A DNA stretch of 64,000 bases. Source: Seriola aureovittata (Eukaryota; Chordata; Actinopteri; Carangiformes; Carangidae). The DNA is taken from assembly GCF_021018895.1 (NCBI RefSeq), contig NC_079386.1, positions 5,152,335-5,216,334 on the forward strand, given 5' to 3'. Shown here piece after piece: positions 48,028 through 59,378 of the stretch (position 1 is the first letter of the stretch; each line of letters opens with the position of its first letter). The translations under genes and the position numbers were made by a program. The notes under the pieces are model-generated. The model had not been told where the DNA came from, ran no database searches, and was given only the letters and a program-made list of their open reading frames with translations.

Positions 48028-48220
48028 GTGTGTGTGTGTGTGTGTGTGTATACACGTCTGTACTGTTGCTGCAGCATGGTGTGGATGAGTGTGTGCCAAG
48101 TATACTAAGCAGACAAGTACACGTATATATAGCTGCTGTGTGGAGAGCTGCTGAGACAATTTCACAGGTGTGACATGGTGTGTGTGTGTGTGTGTGTATG
48201 TGTTTATGTGTGTGTGTGTT
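48028..48220. repeat. Two short (TG)n tracts
   Basis: TG runs at about 48026-48050 and 48177-48220 with non-repeat sequence between them. Confidence 0.85.
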
Positions 48221-48364
48221 TCCTCACCCTACAGAGGTTGTAAATGTGTTAATTAATACATGACAGTTGTGTGTTCTGTATGTGCTTTGGCATGCTTGTC
48301 TGGTTGTGTGTATGTGTATATATTTTTCTGCATGTGTGTTTTTTTCTGTGAAAGTGTGTAAAGG

Positions 48365-48490
48365 ATCCTCTTCATCAGGTGCCGCCTGAGGAGTGTGATG
48401 ACCGGCCTATTTGACAGGCGTTCCAGTCACAGCGGTTGCCCCGCCACCACTGTGACTGGGTCACTGGAGTTAATTATTCTCAGTGCTGGT
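48365..48490. promoter_or_regulatory. Candidate conserved non-coding element
   Basis: Repeat-free block containing GTGCCGCCTGAGGAGTGTGA, TATTTGACAGGCG, GTCACAGCGGTTGCC and GGAGTTAATTATTCTCAG (homeodomain TTAATTA). It sits between TG- and AC-repeats. Inferred only. Confidence 0.25.

Positions 48491-48491
<1 letters not shown>

Positions 48492-48520
<29 letters not shown>
48492..48520. repeat. (CA)n microsatellite
   Basis: About 14 uninterrupted units. Confidence 0.93.
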
Positions 48521-48524
<4 letters not shown>

Positions 48525-48659
48525 GCAGTCACAGCTACACATTGACCAGGCAAAGCATGATGACTTTTAACTAAGGACTCCAAAAACACACACAGGAGTC
48601 TTCTGGTAACCCAGAGGTCTGAGGTGCGGAGTGTGTAGTAGTGTCCGTCAGTGGTCAGT

Positions 48660-48956
48660 CAGTGGTTCTCAAACTTTTTCACATCAAGAACCCTTAAAGT
48701 GACACAAATTAGACCACAGACCCCCATTTGATAAGATATTGTCCCAGGATCCCCTTTCTGATGAGATTTTTGCATTTAGATGTTCTATTACTGAAAGTGT
48801 TTGAAACTCATGACGAAAATAGCCACACATCCTGTCATTATGTTACTTATAGATGACATTATAGTGAAAATAAATGATTCCCCTTTTCGCTGGGAACCCC
48901 CAGGAACCCCCTCAAGTACCCCTGGGGGTCCCCGGATCCCACTTTGAGAACCACTT
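48660..48956. mobile_element. Non-autonomous hAT (Charlie-type) element
   Basis: The ends are inverted repeats: CAGTGGTTCTCAAACTTTTT at the left and ACTTTGAGAACCACTT at the right, with the final G changed to T. CAGTGGTTCTCAA is the well-known terminus of hAT-Charlie elements such as mammalian MER5. The body (AAGAACCCTTAAAGTGACAC, and GTACCCCTGGGGGTCCCCGG near the right end) also contains a short internal inverted repeat. At 297 bases with no transposase it is a MITE. I do not see a convincing 8-bp target-site duplication; the left flank is itself a small CAGT-rich duplication. Confidence 0.85.
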
Positions 48957-49024
48957 ACCCATCTGACCCATCTACACATGCAGACCTTACATTAAATATA
49001 TGCATTTTGTATGCAGTTGAGTAT

Positions 49025-49235
49025 GAGTGACAGTGACTAATGTGAGGCAGTCTTTCTGCTAATTAAAGTCTAGTCATACATTAATTACCATGAGCTGCAT
49101 AATTAAAGGTCTTAATTGAGTACTGGATGATTTTCCCTTTAACCTTTGCTTAACCAGGATTTCCTGTTGGATTATTTTATCTTTAGGCTGGAGTTGACAT
49201 CAAAGAAAGAGAAAATATAAATTCCTATTGTCTGT
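49025..49235. promoter_or_regulatory. Candidate conserved non-coding element
   Basis: Four TAATTA-type homeodomain sites lie within about 60 bases: CTGCTAATTAAAG, CATTAATTACC, GCATAATTAAAGG and GTCTTAATTGAG. The GAGCTG-containing sequence between them and the flanks are free of repeats. This cluster is the strongest enhancer-like pattern in the window. Confidence 0.35.
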
Positions 49236-50052
49236 TTAATACAAAAGTCCATTTCTCTGTTTGACTTGGACGATACGACTGAAAGGCAGATTAAGCTAAT
49301 TTTTTGCTGCATGTGACATGCAACATCTTAATTTAAATGTGCAGTTATCATTTGTGTCCAGTTGCACTCCTCCTTTAATCATTCCTCTGAATAGCATGCT
49401 AATCCCTGTTATCTCGGCTAATGTTATATTAGCTGGCTCGTTCAAAGTCGTATTGTTTCCCAGGAGAACAGGATACAATGTGTCGGTTTCACATTTCAGA
49501 CACATAATGACGGGAAAAGAGACAGCCCTGCTGCAGCTCACTGTGAGTTTTACAGAAAGATTCCTCTTGTTGAGGAGCTGACGTTTCATTATCACGGCAT
49601 CTCTCGCCTGTGTAGAAACCGTATTGATTCTAGGGATGATGCCTGACACTTTTCTCCTGAAGTCACATTTTCATTTAAAAGGAAGTAAGAGTTGTTAAGT
49701 GAAAAGATATTACAGCATTTCTCAAAAGTATAATACATCAGTATAAAAAAAACGTGGATCAAGCTTTGAGTTTAAAGCACAGATCAGATAAACACAGGTT
49801 TTTTATTTTGTAAACCAGCAGATATGTACTGTAGGTTGCTGCACCTTTGTCAGCCAATAAATAAAAAGAAGTATGTCCATTACATAGCTTTATATTATGC
49901 ATTTATGTTAATTACTATTGCCTGATAAACTCTCAAATAGTGGACAAAAATATGAACAACACTTTTTTTTATTTTATTTTACTTTTACTCCTATTTTCAT
50001 GAGTTGAAATAAACAAAGACTCAAATCAAAGACAAAGACTCTTCCTGTAAAT
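49236..50052. other. Anonymous non-coding sequence
   Basis: Opposing frames at 49296-49649 overlap each other and show no domain. AT-rich to the microsatellite. Confidence 0.5.
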
Positions 50053-50083
<31 letters not shown>

Positions 50084-50099
50084 CACACACACACACACA
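50053..50099. repeat. (AC)n microsatellite
   Basis: About 23 AC units with one G interruption, directly abutting the truncated end of a Tc1-like element. Confidence 0.95.
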
Positions 50100-50637
50100 G
50101 ATATATTGTGTGACAAGATCCTGAGGCCCATTGTCGTTTCCATTCATCATGCTGCCATCGCCTCATGTTGCAGCATGATGTACACAATTCCTGGAAGATG
50201 GAAACATCCCGGTTCTTGCACGGCCTGCAGACATGTCACCCAGTGAGCACGTTTGGGATGATCTGGAATCTGCATGTACGGCAGCATGCTCCAATCCCTG
50301 CCAACACTCAGCAACGTCACAGAGCCATCGAAGAGGAGCGCTCCAAAATTCCACAAGCCGCGATCAACGACGAGATCAACTCTGTGTTGCACCGCATGGT
50401 GCAAAGGTGCTCACACCAGCTACTGACTCGTTTTCTGATCCACGACCTTACACCCCCAAAAATGCACATCTGTACCTCAAGTCGTGCGAAATGCACAGAT
50501 TTAAACACATTTGTGAAGAAGATTTGAGAGAAAGACGCCGTTTGTTTGCTTAGAAAAAGTTTTAGATCGTTAATCTCAACTTGTGATAAATGGGAGCAAA
50601 AACAGAAGTGTTGCATTAATATTTTTGTTTAGTTTAG
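50100..50637 (+). mobile_element. 3' half of a second, different Tc1-like transposon
   Basis: The plus strand carries the C-terminal part of a Tc1 transposase in shifted frames. TGTGTGACAAGATCCTGAGG and CATGTTGCAGCATGATG come first. Next is PSEHVWDDLES near 50235-50265, the equivalent of the family's P-x-EHVWD motif with the third catalytic acidic residue. Then comes PANTQQRHRAIEEERSKIPQ in another frame. The 3' end shows AAAAAGTTTTAGATCGTTAA, GGGAGCAAAAACAGAAGTG and ATATTTTTGTTTAG, typical of the right terminus of this subfamily. The 5' half, including the HTH and first two aspartates, is absent, and there is an internal deletion before about 50490. Not functional. Confidence 0.88.
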
Positions 50638-51149
50638 TTACTGGCTTCAGCCTACAGAGTACAGTATCAGTTGGACAATTAAAGAATAGTTAATCTAAAA
50701 ATCAAAAGGATTCATGTATCCGTAGTTTATCTTTGCAGCAGTTAAAAAGAAGGCTAACAATTAAACATTTGTGAATTGGACGTATTGGACGTCTCGGTAA
50801 CATACCGTAGCATATGTGAGTGTAATGGCAATACTGTATTTCCTAAGGCCATACACCAAAGACACATAGCTGACAATATAACAGAATACATGTGTTTTTG
50901 TTAACATTCATTGAAAAGATGTTCTCCTTACCCATGAGTCACAGTGTCCACACACTGTGAGTTTAGAAACCTGACATGTTTTAAGACGTACTGTAAACCG
51001 CTGTCAATTCATCTTGAATGCTACTCCATTGTTTGCAATGCAAAATGTATTTACGGCTGTACATTAGAGTCGAGTCCTGGCTGAATCCTTTGGAGCAGAA
51101 GGTAGCCATATGTGAGTGGGAGGGGGTGATGGCAAAAATGCTCACACAG

Positions 51150-51157
<8 letters not shown>
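50638..51157. other. Anonymous AT-rich sequence
   Basis: Nothing is recognised between the Tc1 relic and the next microsatellite. Confidence 0.5.

Positions 51158-51187
<30 letters not shown>
51158..51187. repeat. (CA)n microsatellite preceded by TATATA
   Basis: About 14 CA units. Confidence 0.93.
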
Positions 51188-51189
<2 letters not shown>

Positions 51190-53250
51190 TTTGTCAGGAA
51201 GGCCATGCTGTTAATTCACTATCTGAATGACATTATTGCGCAATAGTGTTCACAGAGCGAACCAAATGTTCAAATGTCTCTGGGTCTGTCCCTCTCTCTC
51301 TCTCGCTTGGTGTAACACAGCAGGATCACAGCTAAAAAGAGTTGGGGGGGGGGATCCCACAGCTAAAAACAGAGCTAAAAAAAAAAAAACAAAGCTCCTA
51401 ATTTGGCAAAACAAATGAGCACCCTCGTGACTGCGAAAACATCAGGCGAGTGATATGCAAATGAGCGCTCCATGTGCCTTCGAGCAAAGCTTGCCAGATG
51501 CTGGTGAGCTCGGCCCGACGGGTGGGTCGTGAGGGAGATCTCCCAGAGAGTAGCGGGAAAAAGAAGGGAAGGGGGAGGGGGGAGCAGCGGAGGAGAGTGT
51601 TTAAATGTGGTGTGATTATCGCAGGATGTTTTGGCATGAGGTGTGAAAGGTACATTTATAGCAAAGTGCTAAGCCAGCCTGTCTTTCCTAATGTAGCACA
51701 GGTGATGATACTTTTTTTTTTTTTTTTTGGATCATAAAGCTGCAAATCACACGTGAGATTTTCCCTGTGAGGGAACTGGCTGACACCTACAGCTAATTGA
51801 GGTAGATTCAATGAATTCAGTTAGCAGCCTCCTTACATGCAAAGTAAAGGTCACTAATGCAAAGTATCTCAAAGGTCTATCATGACGTCTGTGTTATTAT
51901 AATTCTTGCATACGATACGAGTTATTGATTGCTGCTCATTGATTTTCCAAATACATTTAATTCTATGATCAAAAGTTGTGCTGTAGTTCTGATGTGGCAT
52001 TACGAGCAGCAACAGCTGTGTAATTACGTTACTTAAACACAGATTTTTTTCATTGAAATATTACATTAATTTTTTGTATTTATGGAATGTCAGTGTAAAA
52101 AGTACGATGCAATATTTTAATCAGTATCCTGCTTGATGATTTCTAGGCTAAAGACCTTTAAAAAAAATAACAATTATAATAAGCCTCTGAAAAAAACAGG
52201 CATACTGAAATGAACGCCATATATAATAATAAAATATACTGCCTAGTTGTGACAGGTTTACACGTTACAAGCAAATGTGCCAGTGTGTGTTGCTAGCTCT
52301 TCACATAATTAACGGTACAGATGGAGTAATAAGAATAGACAAAAATAAAGTGTGTGCAGATGTGCAAACTGCACAGTAAGCTACAACAGCAGCTCATCAG
52401 ATATTCAGATGGGGCTGATGAGTACTGAAATAAATCCACTCTATTGTTGTATAAGTCAATATATGCAGAAAATCTGCATGTATTGACTCAGCCCATTTGC
52501 AGAAACACATCTCCTTAAGCTAAAAGAAATGGTGCTAATCTGAATAATGTGCGCATCAAACAGAGTGTGCATGTTGCTAATGGCTCACTTGATGACCAAA
52601 GTTTTAATGACAGCAGACTCACCCTCTACAGCACCCGCACATCTCTGTATGCACCAAGCATGGCTGCACCAGCATCTTGGATGCTCATAATTAATGCATT
52701 GTGTGTGCTCATTGTGTAAGTGTGTGTGTTTAGTGCATTAGTCACACGTTCTCAAGTCTACACTTCTGTATGAAGGAATAAATTAAGATCACATTGCAGC
52801 AGACTGTATGTGAACAGCAAACTTTTGCTACTGTGTTTGAACACAATGTGTGCTATTATGCACTTGTTTGCTATGTTATGGGCCTTTTGTATGTGCTGGT
52901 TGTTCACACACCTGTTCACTTATCGCATGTGTATGAGGAAGTGCCTTTGTTCCAGTCATAAAGCTATCCAGCTACAGTGAAATAACGCAGATGAATCACA
53001 GTTCCACAGTTCAGTAAGCCCAAGAGGCTAGTGGCTGACGCTAGCGTATTGTTGTGAATCAACCACCCTGTCAGAGCGCACTGTGCCCCTCTACCCTCCC
53101 TTTCCCAACAGCCCGTGTCACCCAGCTCTGTTGCCAAAACCCACACGCACACACACACTGAAAGCTGTTAGCTGCCGCAGTTTGAGAGCAGGTGCTAGCG
53201 TGGCATGGCAGCGCCCACGGGGCTCAGAGGCCGCAGACAGACACCAAATC
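51188..53250. other. Anonymous sequence with an octamer-containing block
   Basis: Holds G8 near 51345, A12 near 51379 and T17 at 51712-51728. A GC-richer block at about 51415-51560 carries a perfect POU octamer, ATGCAAAT, at 51455-51462 and may be regulatory. The rest is AT-rich with nothing recognised. Confidence 0.45.
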
Positions 53251-53254
53251 AGCA

Positions 53255-53450
53255 GCCAGTTTTCCACATTCTGTTTGGCGACCGCTCGCTGGTGCCCAGC
53301 CCTAATTATTATTGGCCACTGTAATTAATTACAGAGCCTCAGAGCGGCCGGCGGCCATAATCCAGGATCGCTCCCTGACTTCAGTGGTGTCATTTGGAGT
53401 TTGGGAACACGTCGGTGTGGCTGTGCTCCCTGAGACAGGGTGATCCCGCT
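53255..53450. promoter_or_regulatory. Candidate conserved non-coding element
   Basis: GC-balanced and repeat-free, with CCCTAATTATTATTGGCC and the palindromic CTGTAATTAATTACAG near 53320-53335. A CpG-bearing AGCGGCCGGCGGCC block with a YY1-like GGCCATAATCC follows. The palindrome is a paired-type homeodomain site. Likely enhancer, unproven. Confidence 0.32.
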
Positions 53451-53639
53451 CTGAATGGCCTCCCCACAAAGGACACAGTTGGGTTTTGAACCAAGATGAC
53501 ATTGTACTTAAGCACTTGGTGCTGCTCAATCTTGATTTGGCACGAGTCTGTAGACTAGCATATGGCACAAAATTAGATGACTGATTTAGCTCCGATTTTA
53601 CATCAAATTATTTAGCTATTTAATTAAGTTGTCAATTTA

Positions 53640-53800
53640 AACTATGCAATTAAATATGGGCATCACATTTTATAGTCAGTGGTAGCGCCTTCTGTTGGCC
53701 TAAAAGGGCAATTATTCTTGTGGGGAGCTATAAAGATTATGCGTTTATGAGCAGGGGATTTGTCCTCTCCTTGTGGTCAGAGGGCTGTTGCTGCCTGCCC
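53640..53800. promoter_or_regulatory. Candidate regulatory block
   Basis: Contains GGTAGCGCCTTCTGTTGGCC (similar to a CTCF-type core), GGGCAATTATTCTTG and GCGTTTATGAGCAGGGG. Repeat-free. Inferred only. Confidence 0.22.
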
Positions 53801-55379
53801 ACAACCTAAAAGGGATTCAAAGTACACACACACACAGGCGCCAAGATTTAGGACAAAAGTAGATGAGTATTGGGCGTGGGATATAGCTCAGTGAAAATTG
53901 CACCCAAGGGAGAGAAAAAAAGAGGGAGTGAGGGCTAAAGTGAAGGCAAAACTAAGGAACTCTGCTAAAATGAGGCAAAAAAGAAGCAGGGCCGAGTGGA
54001 GGCTTCATGGCTGCCGTCGCCACGTCTGGATTTGCGTCATCTTTTTAAAAGTGGGTTTATGGTCGTACTCGCCTCTCCCCTCTCACCCTTCCCGTCTCAA
54101 ATTATGGCACGGGCTGTGAGAGAGGATCAAACAAGCTGCACTGTCTTATTCATTTTTCATGCTGCTGTTCTGGGGAAGCAAAGGAGAGAAGGAGTGAGAG
54201 GCAATAAAACTGAGAGACTGGGGGAATGAAAGAAAAAATACAAACCAGAGTAACCTACTTTTTATCACTTTGCGTCTCTGGCTGCATATGTAGAGGCTTA
54301 ACGAGAGGCAAATGCCCGTGCACGTGTGCACGTACACACACGGAAACGCTTTTCTTATAATTGCACCAGTTGGTGCACAGGAACAGTGCATCATGGATCT
54401 CAGGGGTGGGAGCAACGTGCAAGCTGAGAATCAAAGAAAAAGAAATGGGGATATGTGTGTCAAAACACCATCGTCCATACACACCTTTCACCCTGGCGTC
54501 CTGCAGCAACATGCCACTAAGGAGTGAGCGTGACCTGCCTGCCCCCCCCCCAAACACCAAGTGGGACAAGTCTCGCAGGTCTGCTCCTCCTCCTCCTCCT
54601 CCTCACGCCTCAATCTTCAGTCGGTCTTCACGAGTGGAACCGTCATCCTCCGTTGGCACCTCATTATTTCCTCGGGAGCCGAGGGGCAAAGGCTCCTGAT
54701 TCCTTAGATGCTGAGATAGAGAGAGAAAAGAACGATGAATAGAGGGAGAGGCGGCAGCGTTCGACATCCCACTGTGCTGCACCACACTGCTGTGACATCT
54801 CAAACATGCCTCCGACTCTCACACACACACACACATACAGATTGAAGTACAGTAAAGCAGTAGAGGAGGAGGGACGTGGAAAGGAGGAAAGTAAAAGAGG
54901 GAACAGATTACAGGAGTTGTACCGCAGCAAAAAGACAGAGACGGTGTGGAGGGAAAAGACAAACTTGTCTGAGATGGAATTTGGATAGGGAGAAAGCGTC
55001 GGCTGAAGAGAGAGAAAGAGTGGAGGAAAGAGAGAGAGGCAGGAACACAGTGAAACTTTTGGCGCGTGCACATTTTGCCAGAAAGCCCTGCAGTAGCTGC
55101 AGAGATACAGGAGTCTCTCTGCTGCCAGTCCAAACCAGCAGACCTCATTCAGTCAGTCAGAGGTACAAGTCCATACTTTCCTCACCGCCTACACACACTT
55201 GCAGAAAGATAGAGATACTAATATATCTGGTTATATAATATAATAATGTCTTGTCTATGTCTATAAATTCTGTCTATAGTAATACCTGGTATGATAGGAC
55301 TGTATAATGATGTATCAAACCCAGCAACCCATTACAGTACTGTGTTTGTTGAGCACATATGGTTATATTTATACTTTGA
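53801..55379. other. Anonymous sequence with purine-rich patches
   Basis: GA-rich patches (53905-53990 and 54860-55040), a C10 run near 54542-54551, a (CTC)n run at about 54586-54604 and a short AC run near 54821-54835 account for most frames seen here. No gene is supported. Confidence 0.5.
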
Positions 55380-55860
55380 CATCTGCAGTGAAATGCTGCA
55401 CATGTTTTATCAGTCAGTGGTGGCCAGTGTATTCTTTTATGCTGCAGTCTGCTGGGGCGGCAGCATGTCCGACATGAACACAAGGAGACTGGACAAGCTG
55501 GTCAAAGAGGCTGGGTCTGTGCTGGGCAGGAGTCTGGACTCACTCAGGACTGTTGTGGAGAGATGCATGCAATGTAAGATGGAGGCCATCTTGGACAATA
55601 CCAAACGTCCTCTCTACAACATTCTGGCAGCACAGAGAAGCAGCTACAGGTGCAGCAAACGTCTCATCTCACTGCGCTGCAGAACAGAGAGGTTCAGGAG
55701 ATCCTTTGTTCCCACTGCCATCAGGCTATACAACACCTCAGCCAAAGAAAGTGGACTAATCTAATTATTATAGCTTATTTATTATCAACAATGAGCAAAT
55801 GGACACATGAATTTTCCCTAGGGGATAAATATCTATCTATCTATCTATCTATCTATCTTA
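55380..55860 (+). mobile_element. 3' end of a CR1/L2/Rex-type LINE
   Basis: A plus frame ending at TAA (55762-55764) encodes the C-terminal tail of a Jockey-superfamily reverse transcriptase: FYQSVVASVFFYAAVCWGGS, then RRLDKLVKEAGSVLGRSLDS, then LDNTKRPLYNILAAQRSS and FRRSFVPTAIRLYNTS. This 'YQSV..AVCWGGS...RRSF.PTAIRLYN' signature is standard for fish CR1/L2/Rex1-like elements. A short 3' UTR with ATTTTCCCTAGGGGATAAAT leads to an (ATCT)n tail at about 55829-55859, the type of simple-repeat end these LINEs use in place of poly-A. The catalytic domain and 5' part are missing, as usual for 5'-truncated copies. The frame is still open, suggesting moderate age. Confidence 0.88.
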
Positions 55861-55904
55861 AGTTGCATCAAAACAAAACAATTCCTTACTTAAAAATACA
55901 GTCA

Positions 55905-56110
55905 GGTGAACAGGTGTAGATGCTTATTCTTACATCTGCTAAGGAGGTCATGTTTTCACCAGTGTCTGTTTATTTGTCAGCAGGATTATGCGAAAAGCAG
56001 TGAGCCGATTTGCACCGAACTTGGTGGAGGGATGGGTCATAGGTCAGGGGAGAACCCATTACATTTTGGGGCAGATCTAGATGATTTACGATGAATTAGA
56101 TTGTTTTTCT
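55905..56110 (+). mobile_element. Dispersed repeat fragment, class unknown
   Basis: Contains TCTGCTAAGGAGGTCATGTT, GTTTATTTGTCAGCAGGATT, GCCGATTTGCACCGAACTTG and AACCCATTACATTTTGGGGC. I remember this series from a widespread animal repeat (typical phrase: 'AAGGAGGTTATGTTTTC ... AGCAGGATTAC'), but cannot name its class. It starts about 45 bases after the LINE tail. Confidence 0.45.
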
Positions 56111-58585
56111 CTTAAGTCTGGTGTATGTTGTTTGACTTTGACCTTGACGGGGGTCGGCGCTCTCTCAGTTCCCCCGAGACATGTAGCTTTAGCCTCAGTC
56201 TGTTACACTGGAGCCAATGTATATTTAAGACCCTTTTAACAGGTTTTCTCATTTGAAAAAGAATCAGCTGTTTGGGTTTCATTGTGATTTTTTATTGATT
56301 ATTTTACAAACAATCAGTCAATTGGAAAAATAACTGTATCTGCAGCCTTTATCAGTCCACACACGCACCGTGTGGAACATGCTGTACTGTACATGCAGCT
56401 ACCAGCGTCATCATGCACATCACATCCTAATGCTCCATATTACTGTGCTGATCATGTACAGTATATTTATGAGCACATCTTCCTCCTCCAGCTCTCCTCC
56501 AGTTGTAAAACAAACACAGCTCTTCTAGATGAGCTCAGCTATAGATTAAAGCACTGGATGAATATTTATCGCTCATGTTAATAGCCAACATGAGGGGAGG
56601 AGGGAGAAAGATCTGAGGGAGAGAGAGGAGGAATGTTTAGCCGCCGCAACTTGTTAATAATAATTCTGATTTTAATCTGAGGATTATTCTCACTGTGCCC
56701 TTTTCTTTTGATATTTATCCCGTGTCCTCTCCTTGGCTTCAGAAGATTGCAGCACAAAGTCTGACTCTGCATCGAATTAAATTAATTGAAGACCGAAATA
56801 GACGGGGGCGGAGGGATGAGGACGACAACAGGTAGAGGGGGAAGCAGCAACTGTTGACGTGTCCTCTTGTTTGGGAGGCAGACAATCGTACACATCAGCT
56901 GCTCATGTGTCTCACCGGCCATCTGTCAGGGACAACTAGATCCGGAACCCTCCCTCTTCCTGTCTCTCACTCTCTGTGGCATCCCTCTTTATCAATAGCA
57001 TTCTCAGTGACGGTTAGTATAATCTTTCGTCTTTACCTCCATCCAAATAAGTAGTTTTAAAGGTTGTTAAAATGATCTTAGTCTGCTCTGGTGTTTTCAG
57101 GGCTATGTACCATTGGAACCTGTGCACCATTTTATACACATTTCCCAAAAATTCAATCTGACACATTTGGTATTTTTTTTTTAGAAACTATTGGAGCTCG
57201 ACTCGAATTCGAAATGAAACTCTGTAGGTTTGAACAATGTTTGGCTGCACAGCGTGAGCTTGTAACACCCACCACTGTGCCGCTGTTTGTTATGGGGCTT
57301 TAAGTCTTGCCAGATAAATGGATAACAGTAACATTAATATTCAAGTAAGACTCGCCTTTGCTTCAGAACAGGCTCAACTACAGTTTCTTGCATTCCTCTG
57401 TCACTAGTAGAGAAGAGGGATCTGCAGCAGAAGCAAGTGAATGAAACCACCTTATCTATAATCGCTGTATTGTTCTCAAACTTTCACTGAATCTGTTGAC
57501 GTCTTAATATTTCTTTTCTCTGGAGCAGTGATAGGATCTCATTCTTAAAATTGCAGATTTATGTCACTTTGCACAAGTTCTCTTACCTTCCTAATCCTTT
57601 CTGTCAATATTTTAATGGAAGGCTTTTATTTGTCCCAGGTCACAGGTCCCTGTCTGAAGGTTTACACTATTCAAGCTTGTCAAGTGAGCAGCTTTAAGCT
57701 ACGACTGACATTCATCAGCTATACTCATTTAAATGAATATTGCTCCAAACTCCAAACAATACATCATCCGTCCTTATGTGTCCTGTATTCTGCCGCTGTT
57801 GCTGTCTGGGTGTCAGTTTCCCCTTCAGCAGCGTTCATTTGCACAATTAGACCCCATTCACCCTGTGTCACTAACACATTTTCTGAATCTGTGACCCACG
57901 TTGCCTCGTGCTAAATCCCCCCGCCCCTACTGGTGTGTCCTGGTCACCAAGTTTGAAAAGCGAACCCTCTTTTTACCTCCACCATTTCCCGCCGTTGCAG
58001 GTCGTGTTCCACATTTACGTGTCACTGAATTATTGGCAGTTACCGGAGTTAATGATGATCGTGATCAGTGAATTTCATTGTTTTAAATGCTAATGGTTTC
58101 GTGAAGAGGATCTTTGAAAGCCTTTAAAACTGTATTGCAGTAATCACTGCCCACCAATCGCTCTAAATGTCCTGGAAGTTACAGGCAGTTTATATTTATT
58201 AAAACCTGTTCTGTAGACATCAGATATTTCATAAATGGTTGATGGTGTTTGACTACTAAGGAGTGTAGTGTCCCTCCCTGGTAAAAACTGAAGAGGAAGT
58301 AGGTTTTGATCACGTGCACAAAACCTTCAAAAAGACCCATTTCAACCCAAATTCATTACCACCGTAAGAAAGTGTTAAAAATTTTAAAACTCTGCTTGTG
58401 TCCCTCCCATAATGTGGTATAACCTACAGTACTCTGATCCAAGGTCAAAAGCACTTAGGAGACGGTAAAATATTTATGATATATGGAACGCGTTTAATGG
58501 CAGCGCTCTCAGCCAACTCCCCTTCCTCCGTGCCCCCCATCACGTTCCATTGAGCAGTTGCAGTGCCCTCCAGCCTACAGAGGAG
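56111..58585. other. Anonymous non-coding sequence
   Basis: No exon or recognised repeat. A block near 56540-56780 (GATTAAAGCACTGGATGAAT, then TTATCGCTCATGTTAATAGC) is repeat-free and could be regulatory. Confidence 0.45.
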
Positions 58586-58603
58586 CCCCCCCCCCCCCCC
58601 CCC
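58586..58603. repeat. C18 homopolymer
   Basis: Eighteen consecutive C on the plus strand followed by GGGG. Confidence 0.95.
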
Positions 58604-59361
58604 GGGGCAGGACCAAGCTGTCCTCTCAGTCTCCTGGACGCTCCCCCTGGAGGATCCGCGGGGGAGGTGAGCAGGTGAGCGGCTCAGGAGCTGTCGTTAT
58701 GCCAGGGGAAGGGAGAGAGAAGGGGTTTAGAGCTGGTGATTTATCGTGGATACACAGCAGCAGGTAATCAGAGCACGACGGTAGGGCAGTTAGCCTGCAC
58801 GAATGTGTGTGTGTTTTAAAAAAAAAAAAAAAAAGAGCAGAAAATAAGAGAGGATAAGGTATGCTCGTCAAAGCTGGATACACTCGTCCTCTCTGGGTGA
58901 GAGGAAAACGTCCAGAGTGTTTTGCCAGACGAGGCAGACTAAGTGATGGGGCTGCGTACAGCTTGTGAATGTGTTTGTGTGTGGCTGCGAGGCTGTGCTG
59001 TCAGCCTGTGATTAATCTGCCACTGTCTGTCTAATTACCACCCATGCCCCTCCGTGTTCCTCAGCTCTGCCGTAGACGCACTGACCCACACCGGAAACTC
59101 ACTGCTCCCAATGCAAATTAAAGCCCTGTAAATATTTGCTTTTAACTCTTGACGACACATTGTTTCCAATTTTGCGCTCCGGTGGTCTGCAACCCCAACA
59201 CCCCCTCCTCCACACAGACACACACAATCACAGACACACACACACACACACACATTTCACACTCATACCAGTGCTACCCACCTCCGATGTGTATGTGTGT
59301 ACGTCTTTGCATTGTCAACAAGTTTACTGACAGCCCCTACACTCCTCCTCCTCTGTCTACA
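58604..59361. other. Anonymous sequence with AC tract
   Basis: Contains A15 near 58819-58834 and an AC run at about 59229-59252. No gene is supported. Confidence 0.55.
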
Positions 59362-59378
59362 CCCCCCCCCCCCCCCCC
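59362..59378. repeat. C17 homopolymer
   Basis: Seventeen consecutive C, the second long C run within 800 bases. Confidence 0.95.

Noticed and set aside
47772..48173. 133-codon plus frame starting with Cys/Val repeats
   Set aside because: More than a third is translated (TG)n; the rest shows no domain, and an opposing His/Thr frame is equally open.
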